From: Triglochin maritima
Taxonomy: Eukaryota; Streptophyta; Magnoliopsida; Alismatales; Juncaginaceae
Direction of reading: 5' to 3'
Assembly: GCA_963682175.1 (NCBI GenBank)
Contig: OY821788.1
Span: 10,062,001 to 10,126,000, forward strand
DNA: 64,000 bases
In this document: piece after piece, positions 55,411-64,000 of the stretch
Layout: each line of letters starts with the position of its first letter
Position numbering within the stretch: the stretch's first letter is position 1
The notes under the pieces: generated by a model
Seen by the model: only the letters and a program-made list of their open reading frames with translations
Databases searched by the model: none
What the model was told of the DNA's origin: nothing
Program-made: the position numbers and the translations under genes

Positions 55411-56985
55411 TGATTGATCGTTTTATATTTAACCGCAAGTGCACGGCCGCGTTGAAGCGGTGGCAAATACGGGTCGTCCACTGGGAGGTGTGTCGACACT
55501 TGGTTTATTCGAAGGCGAGAGGTAAAAAGAAGGGAGAAAGATGTATTACACTAATCTAAACTACAAAGCTGAAATGAAATGCAAAGGAAATGAAGATAAG
55601 CAATAAAACTAAACCCCAAAGGGGGTAGAGAGCTGATGTGAAAATAAAGATGTGTGTGTGTGTGTGTTCAATTAAGCTCCTCACAACATGTGGTGCATGA
55701 AATCATAAAACTACATCCAATCTTGCCTCTACATGAATTAAGATAAGACTACATCATTAAAACATACAAGACAATGATTGGAATGAAGCTACATGAACTC
55801 AAGTATAAAGACTAGACCCTACTATGCCTCTACATGAATTAAGATGACTACATCATTAAAACATACAAGACATTAGCTAAGGAAAAGGCAACAAGAGTAC
55901 ATACACTACAAATTGTGTTTCCAATATTAGCTTCATCCATATCCTAACTTTATCATTCCCCATAAAATAGGTCCACTAATCAAAGCATAAGCTAAGCTTC
56001 ATTCAAGAGCATTAGCATATCAAAGATAAGAGTGGAGACCCATTAGATGGTTATGGAAATCATATAAAGCTCAAGGGATAAAAATAACACACACTTAATA
56101 CACTACATTATTATATCACATATTTCTCCACCCCCCAAATGGGGATGGAACTACTCACTACTCATTACACTAACTAATTTAGCAAAGGAAAACATAATAC
56201 TGAAATGAAATTTATACTACTTAAGCAAGAAATATTAAAGAAGCATAAAACTAAACAAACAAACAAGCATGCAAATGAAAGGAAATTAAACTAAGAGAGA
56301 AACAACATCATTAAGAGAAAACTTATATTATTAACTCACTCAATTACAAGTAGCTCTTCCTCCACTAGAGTTTTGCTTCAAGGCTTCACTCTTAGTAGGG
56401 AAGATGGCCACCAAGAGGGAGATGGTTACAATGGGAGGTGAAGAGTTCTATTTATAAGCATGGAAAAAGCTAATCCGGGACAATCCCCCGATGTGGGACT
56501 AAACCAATACCAAAAATAGCCTAAACACATGCTAATACAAGTCCAGGAAGAATCTTGGCTGATTTGGGCTTAACCAGACCGCCAATTGGCGGTTCCAGAC
56601 CGCCAATTGGCGGCCTATAAAGCCCAGATCCAGCTGGGTCTTCTGGTGGGCTTTCCTTGGTGTGTTTCTTGGTCTTGGATGCATCTAGCTGGTTTAGTGG
56701 AGCTCCGACCCGAATCGAATTGACAAAATACTCCTCATGATGGTGTGGAGTTTCCTGTTTTGCTCTTAGGTCCTTCTGTCTTACGATCAGGTCCTTCCCC
56801 CTTGCATCTTGGTCCCCAGGTCTCACAATTAGGTCCTTTTTTTCCTGCTTTTGGGTCCTTTCATGGCTCTTCTCTTCAAACCTCTTTATTTCTGAAAACT
56901 AAACATAAAACTCGTCACATAGCATTGCTTAGGTGTAAGATAATGGATATAAGGTACAAATATAAGCATGAAATGATGTCAATCA
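55411..56985 (-). repeat. Gypsy 3' LTR B
   Basis: 1,575 bp, TGATTGACATC...CGATCAATCA on the minus strand. It carries two intact CCGCCAATTGGCGG palindromes 21 bp apart (56579-56592 and 56600-56613), a TATAAATAG promoter-like box near 56450, a TG microsatellite near 55653, and a near-duplicate of about 100 bp around 55730-55880. Confidence 0.92.
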
Positions 56986-58555
56986 AATACCCCCACACCT
57001 AAGTTTTTGCTAGTCTCGAGCAAAACAAAGAAAGGAAAAAGCATACGAAAAAAACAAGAAATCCTAACTCACTTTCGTAGGAATCACGGTTGCACTTAGC
57101 ATGTGCAACAAGCCGTTAAACCTCCTTGTTGCCAAGGAGGAGGAGTGTTGTCTCCTGAGGGTTTTCAGCGGATATACCCACAAAATCCGAACAAGATGCA
57201 TTAATCAATCTAGCTACACGACTCGTTGGGCTTATTTTGTCGATCATGGAATGCGGTAATACTACGGGTCGACTCTATATATGTAATCAGTCCACACACC
57301 TAGCCTAATGAGTTATTCGTGAGAGTTAACTAAGGAATTAAGTGAAAGACATGGGCAACCTTAACTTCTGAATGTGAAACAAAGTGTAAAGTCCATTTTG
57401 GTTCTTATTTGACTCTTCTTTTCTTTGTTTTTTTTTTTTCCTTTTTTTTTTCTTTTTTCTTTGGAGCATTTATTTGTTGGTGTTTGATTCTCCCAGGGTC
57501 AGGTTTCGTGCATCATTGCCTATGAGGACTTACACTATCACGTACACCTTCCCCCAAATCTCCACATAGGGCGATCCCTACCACCCGTGTAACGGGAGTT
57601 CGGTCGGTGCATCCCAAGTCAGATGACTCGAAAGCACCAGGCACAAAGTCCCCTCAGACCTACTTTCCCGAGTGATAGGAGCCGTGCGAGAAGAGAGAAC
57701 ACCACTTATTCATTTATCTACATGGGAACCAAAACCCCTACACTTAAGTTTCACAAAAAGATATTAAGGGCCCTTGACTACAACAAACTTCCTAAATTTA
57801 CAAACACGAATTATTTGACTCACTAGGTTCAGGGTGGACTTCTTTAAATGTTTGAGCACTGAAACCCACTGATTACTCACCCCCAAGGGAAAACTGGGGT
57901 GCATCCTAACGACTCGATAAATCCTAAAGCCACGTACTAGATATCCTAATGCATCAAGTTCAAGACAATTTTGGGAGCTTTCTTTTTACTTTGCCTCTCA
58001 ACGGTTTTGCACATGCTAAACACACGCGAAACCCACAAAACATTTTCTTTCGAAAACACATGAAGATTTTGAAAGAAATGTGAAAATTTTGAAGCACTAG
58101 GCAAGCAAAAGAAGACAAGTCACCCAAGGATCATGGCAAGCAGATATATCGATATTAAATGCAGCACACTATCATGACCCTAAAAATGCAAACAAAAGAA
58201 AACAAAATCAAAAGAAAAGACTCGACTATGTACACACGTAAAACACCCCCCCCCCCACACCTACTTCATGCATTGTCCTCAATGAATGTGAGCAAAATAC
58301 TATATGGATACATGCATGAAAAAGGAACGATCTCACCAACATGAAGTACAAAGGGACGTTCGGGGTCATGTTGATGGACACAAACCCAAATTCCCTCAAA
58401 ATCTGTGAGAAGCTGAGAAGGGAGACAAATACGTGAAAGAAATGGGGCCCAAATACTCAAGGGTTGGGGCCCACAACAATCGATGCTCACTGAAGGAGTT
58501 TTTTTTTTTTTTTTTTTTTTAACTATGTACAACAATGGGCTCCCATCTTCATATA
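56986..58555 (-). other. Non-coding 3' internal region with two PPT-like tracts
   Basis: No coding frame. On the minus strand AGGTGTGGGGG occurs next to the LTR (56999-56986) and again, as AGGTGTGGGGGGGGGGGGG, about 1.26 kb upstream (58262-58246). Both are kept in the older element. A 20-odd base T run lies at 58499-58520. Confidence 0.7.
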
Positions 58556-61500
58556 TCAAGGGACATCAAATGGGAACCCGCCATCTCTCGAGCCAGAAAT
58601 GCACCTGTAAGGGCTCGCAACATACAAAACAGAATTGCTTGACCACCTGACACCCTTATTCGCATTGTGGTCGTTCGATGCCTCTTGAGAGTTAACAAAA
58701 GAGGAGGCATGAATGAGAGGTGAACCTCTACCAGGTTGAAGCGTATCAGGTGGTTGATTCTTAACCCACATGGGGTCCTCATCAGATATAGAATGAAGAT
58801 CATGTGGCCCAGAGGCCATAAAAAGGGTATCTGGTGGCTCAAAAGCCACGTGATCGAAAGGTTGTGGCTCAAGGGCCACGTGATCGAAAGAATGTGGCAC
58901 AAGGGCCACAAGATCAGAAGGATGTGGCTCAAGGGCCACAAGATCAGAAGGATGTGGCTCTGAGGCCACATGATCAAAACATAAGGCACCTTCTTGTGCC
59001 AGCCCAGGTGAAACATCTTCACCACCTTCAGGATCTTCATCGAACAATTCTCTGAAGTACTTGAAGGTCCCCTCAACTTCACTCTCATCCATGCCCTGGA
59101 TAAGGTTAACCCCAACAGGGTCATTGAAGGCATCTGGCTTCTTGCCAATGGTGAAGATGTTGAAATCAGCGCATTGACTACCATAAGTCAAGCGCATCAG
59201 ACCATTGCGACAATTGATCAAGGCATTGGAAGTCGCAAGAAATGGTCGCCCCAGAATGACAGGAATTTGTCCAAGTGGGTTTGGCACAGGTTCAGTATCC
59301 AAGACAAAGAAGTCGACTGGATAAATGAACTCTCCCACTTTGATCAGCACATCTTCCACCACACCCCTCGGTTTCTTCATAGACCTATCAGCCAATTGAA
59401 GAGTGGTCTTTGTTTGTTTGAGGTCTCCAAGACCGAGGTGGACGTAGACAGAATATGGCAGAAGATTAACAGATGCACCAAGGTCCAACAAGGCTCGGTG
59501 TATGGGCACATCACCAATCACACAAGAGATAGTAGGACAGCCAGGGTCCTTGTACTTGACTTGCATGGGTTGTGCCAACAAGGAACTCACGTTAGCCGCA
59601 AGAAAAGCTTTCTTGGGAACATGAGTTTTTCTCTTCTTAGTGCATAAGTCCTTGAGAACCTTGGCATAAGGTGGCATTTGCTGAATCACCTCCAAAAGAG
59701 GGATATTCACCTTAACCTGCCGAAACATCTCAAGCATCTTGTCATGCTGATCAGAGGTTTTCTTTTTAAGGCGCTCAGGGAATGGCGCCTTTGGGGCATA
59801 AGAATGCGAAGGCACCCCAGAATTCAGGTCCAAAGAAATATGAGTGGGGACCTCAGAATCTGGTTCCTTCGACACAAGAGGAGACAAGGGGACCTCAAGG
59901 TTCGGCCCCTTTGTCGAAGGAAATGTAGAAAGAACCTCAGGATCTGGCTCCTTCCTGGAAGTATTTGTGGAGGGAGCCTCAGGATCCGGCTCCCTCAAAG
60001 ATGGTGATGACAAGGAAGGCACCCCAATGTGGTTGTCCACCTCCTTACCAGACCTCAAAGTATGAATCACATTAATATGATGGGTCGGTTCAGAGGCAGC
60101 ATGAGGTAAAGGTGTCCTTCCTTGCGAAAGGGTACCCCGAGGATTTACCTCGGGTTGACTCGGTAATTGACCCTTCTCGCGTTCATGGAGCTGATTAGCC
60201 AACTGGCTCACTTGCATTTCCAATGCTTTGACCGTATTGTTGTTGGCCGAAAACATGGCTTGCGTGCTCTGAATGAACGCGTGAAGGGTTTGTTCAAGAG
60301 TGGAGTCCTTAGGGTCAACCCGTTGGGGTTGTGGAGTTTGGTTAGAATAACCCGACGAAGAGGTCTGAGGAGGTTGGTAATTGTGGTTCTGAGACCTTTG
60401 ATGTGGAGGTTGGTAGGTCGCCGATGGGCGTGGAGGTTGATAAGGTGGAGGTTGAGGTTGAGCGTGCGAGCTCTGACCGTTTCCCCCACTAGGCCCCCAA
60501 GAGAAGTTAGGATGGTTACGCCATCCCGGGTTGTAAGAGTGACTGTACGGGTCGTTTCGGGGCCTTTGTTGATACATCGCATTTGCATGCTCAGTATCCC
60601 TTGGAGCGTAAGCGCATTCCAAGTCATCATGTCCCGACAGTCCACACCTACTACACTCGGGAGTAGCGACCTGAGCTACAGGAGCTCGGTCCATCTCCAA
60701 ACACTCAATCCTACGCATGAGAGCAACCACTTTCGCCTCAGACGCGATAGTTGACTCAACTTGATAAGATCCAGCTCGACCAGAAGACCTGGCGGCTGGT
60801 GGCTCTCTCATGGTGTCCCACTCGAAGGTACGCTCAGCCATGGACTCAAAAGTGTCCCATGCCTCCTCGATGGGTTTCATTTGGAAGTCACCCTGACACA
60901 TTGACTCCAACAATGTGCGGGTGTTGTAGTTGATGCCCTCATAAACAATCTGGCACAGCTGCCATAGCTCAAATCCATGATGAGGGCATTGCTGGAGAAG
61001 GTCCTTGAATCTCTCAAAGAAACCATGAAACGATTCGGTCTCGGTTTGATACATCTGATGTATCTGGTGCCGTATCTGTTGAGTTTTCCTTTGAGGGAAA
61101 AATCTCTTCAGAAAGACGGTCACAAAGTCATCCCATGACCGAATCGAGCTCGCCGGGAGGCTATACATCCATTTCTTCGCATTATCCTTCAATGCGAAAG
61201 AAATCATCCTCAACCGGACAGAATCCTCGTCAAGCTGTTGAAGCTTGAACATGGAGCACACTTCCTCGAATTCGCGTATAAAGATATACGGATCCTCCTT
61301 ATTGGCAGTGAAGGTCGGAAGCATGCTCACATACTGAGGTTTTAGCTCATAGCTGTTCCCGCGAGCAGGGGGAACAACTATGCAAGAAGGCTGCGCGGCC
61401 CGAACAGGATGGGTCCGCTCCCACAAAGTCATCGGTCTATCATGTCGAGCTAAAGGTGGTGGTGCACCTAGAACTCGATCCTGACCGAATCTCCCTTCCT

Positions 61501-61720
61501 CTCGAGTCAGAGGAGGAGGAGAAGGAGGTCTACGTGGTGGTGGGAACGGACCGAGGTAGTCCATGTATGGAACCCGGTCCCCTTCGCCACCACGAGACGA
61601 CTCGGCCTCTTGCTCCAAAGGAGCACGAGGCGGAGATGGTCGATCACCAAGATCTTCCATCTCAGAAGTATGCACTCTCTCGAGCCGAGCGCTCTCACCA
61701 GAACGAGCCCAACCTCGCAT
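58556..61720 (-). CDS. Gag-protease polyprotein of Ty3/gypsy (Tat/Athila-like) retrotransposon
   Basis: An intact frame of 1,054 codons from the first ATG (61720). Upstream in-frame sequence to 61750 begins with GTG, so the ATG was preferred. Residues about 60-105 are Pro-rich. A retrotransposon gag domain spans about 140-300 (NAKKWMYSLPASSIRSWDDF, FLKRFFPQRK). A zinc knuckle CSRCGLSGHDDLEC is at 356-369 with the full C-C-H-C set. An aspartic protease core follows at 740-840: ALLDLGASVNLLP, then IPVILGRPFLAT. Here the usual D-S/T-G is D-L-G, as is common in Athila-type proteases. Two low-complexity repeats flank the protease: EPDPEV-like units (about 577-625) and five decapeptides of the ALEPHPSDLV type (about 915-963). 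The frame ends directly after a short tail, without RT or integrase. It would supply capsid and protease but depend on other elements for reverse transcription and integration. Confidence 0.92.
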   Translation of the reverse strand: MRGWARSGESARLERVHTSEMEDLGDRPSPPRAPLEQEAESSRGGEGDRVPYMDYLGPFPPPRRPPSPPPLTREEGRFGQDRVLGAPPPLARHDRPMTLWERTHPVRAAQPSCIVVPPARGNSYELKPQYVSMLPTFTANKEDPYIFIREFEEVCSMFKLQQLDEDSVRLRMISFALKDNAKKWMYSLPASSIRSWDDFVTVFLKRFFPQRKTQQIRHQIHQMYQTETESFHGFFERFKDLLQQCPHHGFELWQLCQIVYEGINYNTRTLLESMCQGDFQMKPIEEAWDTFESMAERTFEWDTMREPPAARSSGRAGSYQVESTIASEAKVVALMRRIECLEMDRAPVAQVATPECSRCGLSGHDDLECAYAPRDTEHANAMYQQRPRNDPYSHSYNPGWRNHPNFSWGPSGGNGQSSHAQPQPPPYQPPRPSATYQPPHQRSQNHNYQPPQTSSSGYSNQTPQPQRVDPKDSTLEQTLHAFIQSTQAMFSANNNTVKALEMQVSQLANQLHEREKGQLPSQPEVNPRGTLSQGRTPLPHAASEPTHHINVIHTLRSGKEVDNHIGVPSLSSPSLREPDPEAPSTNTSRKEPDPEVLSTFPSTKGPNLEVPLSPLVSKEPDSEVPTHISLDLNSGVPSHSYAPKAPFPERLKKKTSDQHDKMLEMFRQVKVNIPLLEVIQQMPPYAKVLKDLCTKKRKTHVPKKAFLAANVSSLLAQPMQVKYKDPGCPTISCVIGDVPIHRALLDLGASVNLLPYSVYVHLGLGDLKQTKTTLQLADRSMKKPRGVVEDVLIKVGEFIYPVDFFVLDTEPVPNPLGQIPVILGRPFLATSNALINCRNGLMRLTYGSQCADFNIFTIGKKPDAFNDPVGVNLIQGMDESEVEGTFKYFRELFDEDPEGGEDVSPGLAQEGALCFDHVASEPHPSDLVALEPHPSDLVALVPHSFDHVALEPQPFDHVAFEPPDTLFMASGPHDLHSISDEDPMWVKNQPPDTLQPGRGSPLIHASSFVNSQEASNDHNANKGVRWSSNSVLYVASPYRCISGSRDGGFPFDVP

Positions 61721-62796
61721 AAAAATGCTCGACTCGACTCTAACAAACACACAACAGACGGTGTACTAGAGGAGGAGACTATACGTAGAGAATAGATGAG
61801 GAGAGGACTCAGGTGAGGAGGGAAGAATCCCTAGAGCTAGCGTGGGTAGTGGGATCAGGAAGAAGCCAACTAGCAAGCACGGCTCAAACAAAGTAAGGCA
61901 ATGGGTCCTTAAGCTAGACGACGCCTAACTTCGAGGTCACTAGCCTCGACACGCCTCACCTCCCTACAACGAGGACCACAATGCCCAGCAAGTGATACCA
62001 GATCCGGAGATCCAGTACCTCCTACTATCGACAAGGTAGGCAACGCCGATCAGGTCATGACGGTCTCGACTAGATTACTCTCCTAGTGCGCCCGCAATCC
62101 TAGGGCCAATGTCTACTTGCTTTTAGTTAAGGCTTTATTAAGAGTGATTTTTGGGGCCAAGGAAAGGGTGATGAAATTCCCCACCTTATCTTTTATGGGA
62201 CAGCCCCTCCTTAGTAGCGATTTGATCCTAGATCTAGCAATCAATCGCTCCAATCAAACGCTCTCTCACTCTTGTCCCGATGCACCTTACTAACTAATGC
62301 ATGAAAGAAACATGCATGAATGAGGGATGTGGGTGCACGTACCTCACGCCAGCAATCAACGACAAAATGAAAAGCAAAGAAAAGACAAATGCATGCAAGG
62401 TCTACCAATGGTGCATGACCTAGATGGCAAGAAGTCTAATCTTTTGCTTTGAGTTTTAGGGTCCAAGTTGATTAAAGGGGGAGTGATTAATGATCTGGGA
62501 GCAAATAAGAAGTCACAGCATGCAAAATTGGGCTCCCAGATAACACCAATTACAACACAAATGACCACAAAAAAATTGGAAGACAGAATCCCTCACCAGG
62601 CCGCCAATTGGCGGTTCCAAACCGCTGATTAGCGGTCCGTTCTTGGATTTGCTTCCTCAAACTTCTCCAGTGGCCTCCCCGTGAACAGAGTGTTCCCTGC
62701 AACTAAGAAAAACTGAAAAAGAAAAATTAAAAACCCCTCGAATCGTCCAAACCAAGGTCTGGACAGAGCACCTCCCCGGCAACGGCGCCAAAAACT
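61721..62796 (-). other. Gypsy leader (5' internal non-coding)
   Basis: About 1 kb between LTR and gag. It includes CCGCCAATTGGCGG (62601-62614) and CCGCTGATTAGCGG (62622-62635), matching the twin palindromes of the LTR. Confidence 0.8.
62773..62790 (-). other. Primer-binding site, tRNA-Asp type
   Basis: The minus strand reads TGGCGCCGTTGCCGGGGA, the tRNA-Asp-complementary PBS used by many plant Tat/Athila gypsy elements, six bases inside LTR C. Confidence 0.88.
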
Positions 62797-64000
62797 TGAT
62801 TGATCGTTTTATATTTAACCGCAAGTGCACGGCCGCGTTGAAGCGGTGGCAAATACGGGTCGTCCACTGGGAGGTGTGTCGACACTTGGTTTATTCGAAG
62901 GCGAGAGGTAAAAAGAAGGGAGAAAGATGTATTACACTAATCTAAACTACAAAGCTGAAATGAAATGCAAAGGAAATGAAGATAAGCAATAAAACTAAAC
63001 CCCAAAGGGGGTAGAGAGCTGATGTGAAAATAAAGATGTGTGTGTGTGTGTGTTCAATTAAGCTCCTCACAACATGTGGTGCATGAAATCATAAAACTAC
63101 ATCCAATCTTGCCTCTACATGAATTAAGATAAGACTACATCATTAAAACATACAAGACAATGATTGGAATGAAGCTACATGAACTCAAGTATAAAGACTA
63201 GACCCTACTATGCCTCTACATGAATTAAGATGACTACATCATTAAAACATACAAGACATTAGCTAAGGAAAAGGCAACAAGAGTACATACACTACAAATT
63301 GTGTTTCCAATATTAGCTTCATCCATATCCTAACTTTATCATTCCCCATAAAATAGGTCCACTAATCAAAGCATAAGCTAAGCTTCATTCAAGAGCATTA
63401 GCATATCAAAGATAAGAGTGGAGACCCATTAGATGGTTATGGAAATCATATAAAGCTCAAGGGATAAAAATAACACACACTTAATACACTACATTATTAT
63501 ATCACATATTTCTCCACCCCCCAAATGGGGATGGAACTACTCACTACTCATTACACTAACTAATTTAGCAAAGGAAAACATAATACTGAAATGAAATTTA
63601 TACTACTTAAGCAAGAAATATTAAAGAAGCATAAAACTAAACAAACAAACAAGCATGCAAATGAAAGGAAATTAAACTAAGAGAGAAACAACATCATTAA
63701 GAGAAAACTTATATTATTAACTCACTCAATTACAAGTAGCTCTTCCTCCACTAGAGTTTTGCTTCAAGGCTTCACTCTTAGTAGGGAAGATGGCCACCAA
63801 GAGGGAGATGGTTACAATGGGAGGTGAAGAGTTCTATTTATAAGCATGCAAAAAGCTAATCCGGGACAATCCCCCGATGTGGGACTAAACCAATACCAAA
63901 AATAGCCTAAACACATGCTAATACAAGTCCAGGAAGAATCTTGGCTGATTTGGGCTTAACCAGACCGCCAATTGGCGGTTCCAGACCGCCAATTGGCGGC
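62797..64000 (-). repeat. Gypsy 5' LTR C (truncated by window end)
   Basis: Aligned to LTR B at a constant offset of 7,386 bp, with no indels and a single substitution seen (G at 56463, C at 63849). Twin CCGCCAATTGGCGG at 63965-63978 and 63986-63999. Confidence 0.92.

Larger units (their letters stand above)
55411..64000 (-). mobile_element. Young non-autonomous gypsy element (gag-protease only), runs off window
   Basis: Minus-strand order: 5' LTR C (from beyond 64000 to 62797), tRNA-Asp PBS, a leader of about 1 kb, one long gag-protease ORF, a 1.6-kb non-coding 3' region, polypurine tract, and 3' LTR B (56985-55411). No reverse transcriptase, RNase H or integrase. It is inserted in the older element, just inside its RT scrap. 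LTRs B and C show one difference over the 1,204 bp that can be compared, so insertion was recent. Its left target sequence is GTATC (55406-55410). The layout matches terminal-repeat-with-gag (TR-GAG) elements, with a protease added. Confidence 0.88.

Noticed and set aside
55411..58245. A 2.8-kb LTR ending at the C-run at 58245
   Set aside because: The independent solo LTR at 24499 with perfect GTATA duplication and the matching TGATTGA...TCAATCA ends put the boundary at 56985, next to a polypurine tract.
58549..59184. 211-codon open frame overlapping the gag-protease gene, and other open frames at 58.7-61.7 kb
   Set aside because: They are shadows in other frames of the gag-protease ORF, whose repeats keep alternative frames open.

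Overview
This window is nuclear DNA of a flowering plant, most likely a eudicot. It has intron-split genes with GT-AG borders, a nuclear gene for a chloroplast protein, and dense plant-type transposons of many classes (MULE, hAT, CACTA-like, Ty1/copia, Sirevirus-like, Ty3/gypsy of the Tat/Athila kind, SINE-like). I could not fix the species. Only two ordinary host genes are supportable: ndhO on the + strand, six exons between 4925 and 13978, and a BTB/POZ-domain protein gene on the - strand, two exons between 21841 and 24016. All else is mobile DNA, its debris, or unassigned intergenic sequence.

Layout. 0.9-3.5 kb holds a decayed Mutator-like transposase (-) with a SINE-like fragment. 4.20-4.78 kb is a GC-rich hAT-type MITE ending just upstream of the ndhO TATA box. 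The ndhO gene has a fourth intron of about 6 kb that holds two copia remnants in inverted orientation plus a Sirevirus-like LTR scrap. 14.8-18.3 kb has two oppositely oriented solo LTRs. The BTB gene follows, and 168 bp upstream of its start codon sits a 1.7-kb hAT-type element with a perfect 8-bp target duplication, itself carrying a shrunken gypsy solo LTR with a perfect 5-bp duplication. 26.9-32.1 kb is a direct tandem array of a ~1.4-kb unit, about 3.7 copies. 32-41 kb holds two decayed copia elements and a CACTA-like terminal repeat region.

41.0-47.7 kb is a Sirevirus-like copia element with both LTRs, an initiator-Met-type PBS, several polypurine tracts, and an interior largely replaced by a deleted gypsy element. 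48-49.3 kb is a gypsy solo LTR, followed by a MULE-like fragment and low-complexity sequence. From 51.9 kb to the window end is a nest of two related gypsy elements on the - strand. The younger (55.4 kb to beyond the window) has almost identical LTRs, a tRNA-Asp-type PBS and one intact gag-protease ORF, but no reverse transcriptase or integrase, so it looks like a recently mobilised non-autonomous element.

How the parts relate. NdhO is a subunit of the thylakoid NDH complex. The BTB protein is a probable adaptor of unknown role. The two genes show no functional link, but both have a hAT-type insertion in the promoter. Three retroelement families here carry short palindromes or hairpins repeated in their LTRs (CGGTCGACCG, CCGCCAATTGGCGG, GCGGCG-loop-CGCCGC). 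In the two gypsy families the hairpins occur in pairs in both the LTR and the leader, which is the most interesting unexplained pattern I found. All comparisons were made by eye; identities, lineages and functions need the named alignments.
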